Assembly: GCF_900090045.1 (NCBI RefSeq)
Contig: NC_041784.1
Span: forward strand, 658,501-722,500
Origin: Plasmodium malariae
Taxonomy: Eukaryota; Apicomplexa; Aconoidasida; Haemosporida; Plasmodiidae
Direction of reading: 5' to 3'
Length of the DNA: 64,000 nt
Position numbers and translations under genes: made by a program. Below, piece after piece: positions 60,884 to 64,000 of the stretch (position 1 is the first letter of the stretch; each line of letters starts with the position of its first letter). Under the pieces are notes generated by a model. That model worked only from the letters and a program-made list of their open reading frames with translations. It was not told where the DNA came from and ran no database searches.

Positions 60884-62599
60884 ATGCGACCATGTGATCC
60901 TAATTCAGCTTTTTTTGGATTTATGGGAATTGCTGCATCCTCCATTTTTTCCAGTAATTTTTGAACATTTTAGAAGATTTACACATTTAGCCAAATTTTT
61001 GTATATTTATGTACATACGCATATATTTATATATGTATATATATTATGTATACCTTTGCATTATGTGTACACATGAATTTTGCTTGTTTTTCTTTGGAAC
61101 GTTCATATGCAAGGATAGTTTGTTAGTGTCCTTTGAACCTTTTTTTTATTTTTACATCATTTTCCTCCCACTATAGCATTTGTACATGTGTATTTATATG
61201 TTATGTACATGTGTATATATATGTTACGTATGTGTGTATATATATATTACGTACGTGTATATGTATAGTGCATACACGTATAAGTATATTGCATATGTTC
61301 ATGTGTATATTACATGCGCCTATATGTATATTACATATATATATATATATATATATATGTAATATGTTACACATAAGTTTGTATACATGCCTTATTAATA
61401 TTTTATTCCATTTCAGATTTGGGGGCTGCCTTTGGTACGGCCAAAAGTGGAGTAGGGGTATGTAGTGTGGGTGTTATGAGGCCTGATCTAATTATGAAAT
61501 CGATATTACCTGTAGTTATGGCTGGTGTGCTTGGTATTTATGGAATTATTATGTCTATTCTTATATACGGAAGAAGTTAGTACATTCCATAATTTAATAC
61601 GTGACTAAAGCACACATCCGTATACACATATATATATGCTAACATTTGTGCAAAAAAAACATGGATACAACTTTTTTCTTTTTAATTCTTTTGTGAAATG
61701 AGAACTATTTGTTTTTTGTGAATATAACTAAACATTAGCAAATTGTGCGAGCAGTTTGAAGTTACACTTAGGGAAAGTTAATTTGTTGCATATTGTTTTA
61801 TAAATACATATACACATTTAGAATTTTTTTTTTTTATCTAGCCATATTGCTTAAATGATTTCATATATATATATTTTTTTTTTTTTTTATCTAAATAAAA
61901 TGAATAAATGATATTTCATTTTTTTTTTTTTTTTTTCGTCAATTTGCAGTGACTCCAGCTGCTGAGTACTCCACTTTTTTGGGATACACACATTTATCAT
62001 CTGGGTTAATAGTTGGATTAAGTTCATTAGTACGTGAACAAAAGGATTTAAAATGTTTTGAATATTTCTCCATATTCTGTTTTTGTCAGTTCACACAACA
62101 AATGTTTGAATGTTTGGATGTGTGAGTATGTGAATATGCAAATGTATGAATGTGCATGTGCCAGTATTTATTCGAAATTGCTTAGCGACCAAATTGTTAT
62201 TTCTCCCTTAAATTATAGGCTGCCGGATTAGCTATTGGAATTGTTGGTGATGCAGGTGTAAGAGCCAATGCGCAACAAAACAGACTGTTCATTGGAATGA
62301 TTTTAATTCTTGTTTTTTCAGAAACCCTTGCATTATATGGTAAGTTTTTTTTTGTATATGATACACACAGAGTTTCCTTGGAATGAACGAACAGTTATGC
62401 ATATAATATACACGCATAAACTTATATATATGTGTGTATATATACTTATATGTACATATATGTGTACATCCGTATTGTATCCCCCGACAGTTTTCGAACA
62501 TCTCGTTTTTACATCCCTTTCCCTACAGGTTTAATTATCGGTATTTACATTTCCATATCAGAACCGACGAAGCTTTGCGCATCATATGCAACACAATAA
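60884..62599 (+). CDS. V-type proton ATPase 16 kDa proteolipid subunit c
   Basis: Rotor-ring subunit of the proton pump in vacuolar and plasma membranes. There are five exons: 60884-60953, 61417-61575, 61950-62029, 62219-62339 and 62529-62599. All phases agree and give 166 residues, the family length. It begins [20 protein letters not shown]. Helix 1 continues [14 protein letters not shown] across the first junction. Helix 2 includes [20 protein letters not shown], the loop reads [16 protein letters not shown], helix 3 reads [20 protein letters not shown], and helix 4 carries the proton-binding Glu in [12 protein letters not shown]. Donor 2 is GTTAGT and the others are GTAATT, GTACGT and GTAAGT. 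Four helices are present, so this is the duplicated eukaryotic form. Confidence 0.96.
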
Positions 62600-63626
62600 C
62601 TTTATTATTTTTTTTCTTTAACACAAAAGAGAAGAAGATTTATGGCGTATGTAATTAAGTTGAGATAAGAAGCACAAATAGCAGGCAGATTTTTGCAATT
62701 ATATATTTGTTAACGATTTTATTTTTTAGTTTATGTTACGAGAAAAATCAGAGAAATAGCTTTTATGCATATATGCATAAATTGATAAAGGCTAAAATTT
62801 TAATAGAGTAGAACTAAGCGTAGCTACAAAGGTGCGTGTAGTGAGAAGAGGGTAAAAAAAAAAAAAAGAAAAAACAATCAGTAGTAAAAATGATTTTTTT
62901 TTTTTTTTTTTTAAATAATATAAATCAAAAAGTATATAATTACATTATGCATACACATGTGTATGCCTATTACATCATAAGAAGGCTTCTTAAAATGTTT
63001 AAACGATGATAACTTCTTTTTTTTTAAAATACACCCATTTTAAATAACAATGAACTTTCTATATGTTGCTAAAAGGGAGTTACATATTTAGTTTTATTTT
63101 GATACATATATAGATGTACATTATGTACTACTTTTATGTCAGTCTTTTTTATATTATTTTATTCTTATAATATTTTTTTTTTTTTTTAACTTCATACACC
63201 AATATAAACGTTAGTAAAAATAAAAAATGAAAAATTCTTGAATGAAAAAAAAAAAAAGTCGTCACAGTGGGGCTAGTCGTGGAACATGTCTGTGTATTGA
63301 TATATATATGTGCATACATAATACACATAAAAAAAAAGGGGAAAGAAAAATATACATCGATACTACTATTTGTTTGCGAACAATAAATATATTCCTTTAT
63401 GTGTGCTTAAAATATTTTTAAATAGATTAAAAAAATGCATTTGGAGGAAGCATTAAAATATGCGTAACGTCAAAAGATCGTACTTATTTTTTTAAAAATC
63501 GTATGTTGCATTGGGGTATCCTTTTCATTAATTGGGATATACAATATATGCACGAGATTGAATTATTCATGTATATATATTTTTTTCTTAAAAATACTGT
63601 AATTATATCTTGTTAAGTCATAAAAA
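62600..63626. other. Convergent 3' region, no gene seen
   Basis: Between V-ATPase c and uL14. Poly-A/T runs and a short GC-richer patch at 63258-63300 (GTCGTCACAGTGGGGCTAG) with no clear frame on either strand. Confidence 0.65.
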
Positions 63627-64000
63627 TTAAAAAATGTACCTAGCCAAATTTCTACAATTATGTCTAGTTTCCATTGCAACAGGTCCTTTAATTTTTGTCG
63701 CCTTCAATTTATTTTTTGCTATAATAACAAATGCATTGTCATCAAATTTTATGTAACTGCCATCTTTTCTTTTAGTTTCTTTTTTTCTCCTTACAATAAT
63801 TCCTTTAGGAGTCTTTTCTGAAATACCACATTCGCTAGTTTTATCTCGTATAGACACTCTTATCCTATCTCCTATTTTTCCTGTACCCCATTTATTCTTT
63901 CCAATTCCAATTATACATGCCTTTATGACTCCACTGTTATCTGCACATCGGACCATGGACTGCCTCCAAAGACCACTAAAAAGTTGCGTTAGCCGTATCA
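63627..64000 (-). CDS. Organellar ribosomal protein uL14 (L14), N-terminus outside window
   Basis: Large-subunit ribosomal protein of bacterial type. The frame is open from the right edge at 64000 to TAA at 63627. MVRCADNSGVIKACIIGIG is the L14 start (compare the ADNSGA motif). GDRIRVSIRD and KGIIVRRKKETKRKDGSYI followed by FDDNAFVII match the L14 signature, and GPVAMETR with a short tail aligns with the bacterial C-terminus, so the 3' end is complete. Reading continues upstream of the Met at 63956 without a stop (LFSGLWRQS), so an N-terminal extension, probably an organelle targeting signal, lies beyond the window. Mitochondrion or apicoplast cannot be told apart from this fragment. It is not the cytosolic L23 (uL14), whose sequence differs. 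Confidence 0.92.
   Translation of the reverse strand, partial: IRLTQLFSGLWRQSMVRCADNSGVIKACIIGIGKNKWGTGKIGDRIRVSIRDKTSECGISEKTPKGIIVRRKKETKRKDGSYIKFDDNAFVIIAKNKLKATKIKGPVAMETRHNCRNLARYIF

Noticed and set aside
63627..63640. A further C-terminal exon of uL14 (AG|GTACAT looks like a donor)
   Set aside because: The unspliced end (NLARYIF) aligns with the bacterial L14 terminus (SLAPEVL), so no extra exon is needed.
1..64000. tRNA, rRNA, telomeric repeats, mobile elements or viral genes
   Set aside because: I looked for clover-leaf-like GC patches, telomere-type repeats, integrase/transposase or polymerase motifs and saw none.

Overview
The window is nuclear DNA of a malaria parasite (genus Plasmodium). 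It is about three-quarters or more A+T, intergenic DNA is full of (TA)n and poly-A/T runs, introns are short and extremely AT-rich, and the large proteins carry Asn/Ser/Asp-rich inserts and tandem amino-acid repeats. The gene order (LSm2, PP2C phosphatase, RPS9, CCR4, RPS24, COX10, V-ATPase subunit c) is, as far as I recall, the order on P. falciparum chromosome 5. The species cannot be fixed from this sequence; a non-falciparum human or primate malaria is plausible.

Layout, left to right. 0.2-1.2 kb: LSm2 (-), three exons. 1.5-2.6 kb: a short four-exon candidate (-). 2.75-5.16 kb: a single-exon protein (+) that I read as Mediator MED17-like. 5.96-6.47 kb: a short two-exon candidate (-). 6.6-10.2 kb: a six-exon PP2C/PPM phosphatase (-). 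11.6-12.4 kb: unresolved exon-like pieces (-). 12.8-14.2 kb: RPS9 (-), three exons. 15.6-17.4 kb: unknown protein (+) with a signal-like N-terminus and a large NGSNT array. 18.2-19.5 kb: interrupted hydrophobic frames (-). 22.5-26.8 kb: a huge Asn-rich protein (+) whose second exon carries an ELM2-like domain. 28.9-29.8 kb: an FoP/ALY-type protein (-). 30.8-31.8 kb: unresolved pieces (-). 34.1-34.3 kb: a short two-exon candidate (-). 34.8-36.8 kb: a ZC3HC1/NIPA-like C3HC zinc-finger protein (-). 38.7-39.1 kb: short exon-like pieces (-). 41.2-49.9 kb: the CCR4 deadenylase (+), broken by a one-base deletion in a repeat. 52.4-53.4 kb: a short three-exon candidate (-). 53.8-54.4 kb: RPS24 (+). 55.6-57.3 kb: COX10 (-). 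58.2-58.7 kb: a short candidate (-). 60.9-62.6 kb: V-ATPase subunit c (+), five exons. 63.6 kb to the right edge: an organellar uL14 (-), whose N-terminus lies outside the window.

This is a housekeeping neighbourhood, not a virulence or mobile region. Several genes touch RNA-polymerase-II expression: MED17-like, an ELM2 corepressor-type protein, an mRNA-export-type FoP protein, a possible nuclear-basket protein, LSm2 and CCR4. They are not an operon; any grouping is positional. Exon boundaries were read by eye from GT/AG sites, reading phase and family alignment. They are firm for genes with a recognised family. For the short candidates they rest on phase agreement alone.
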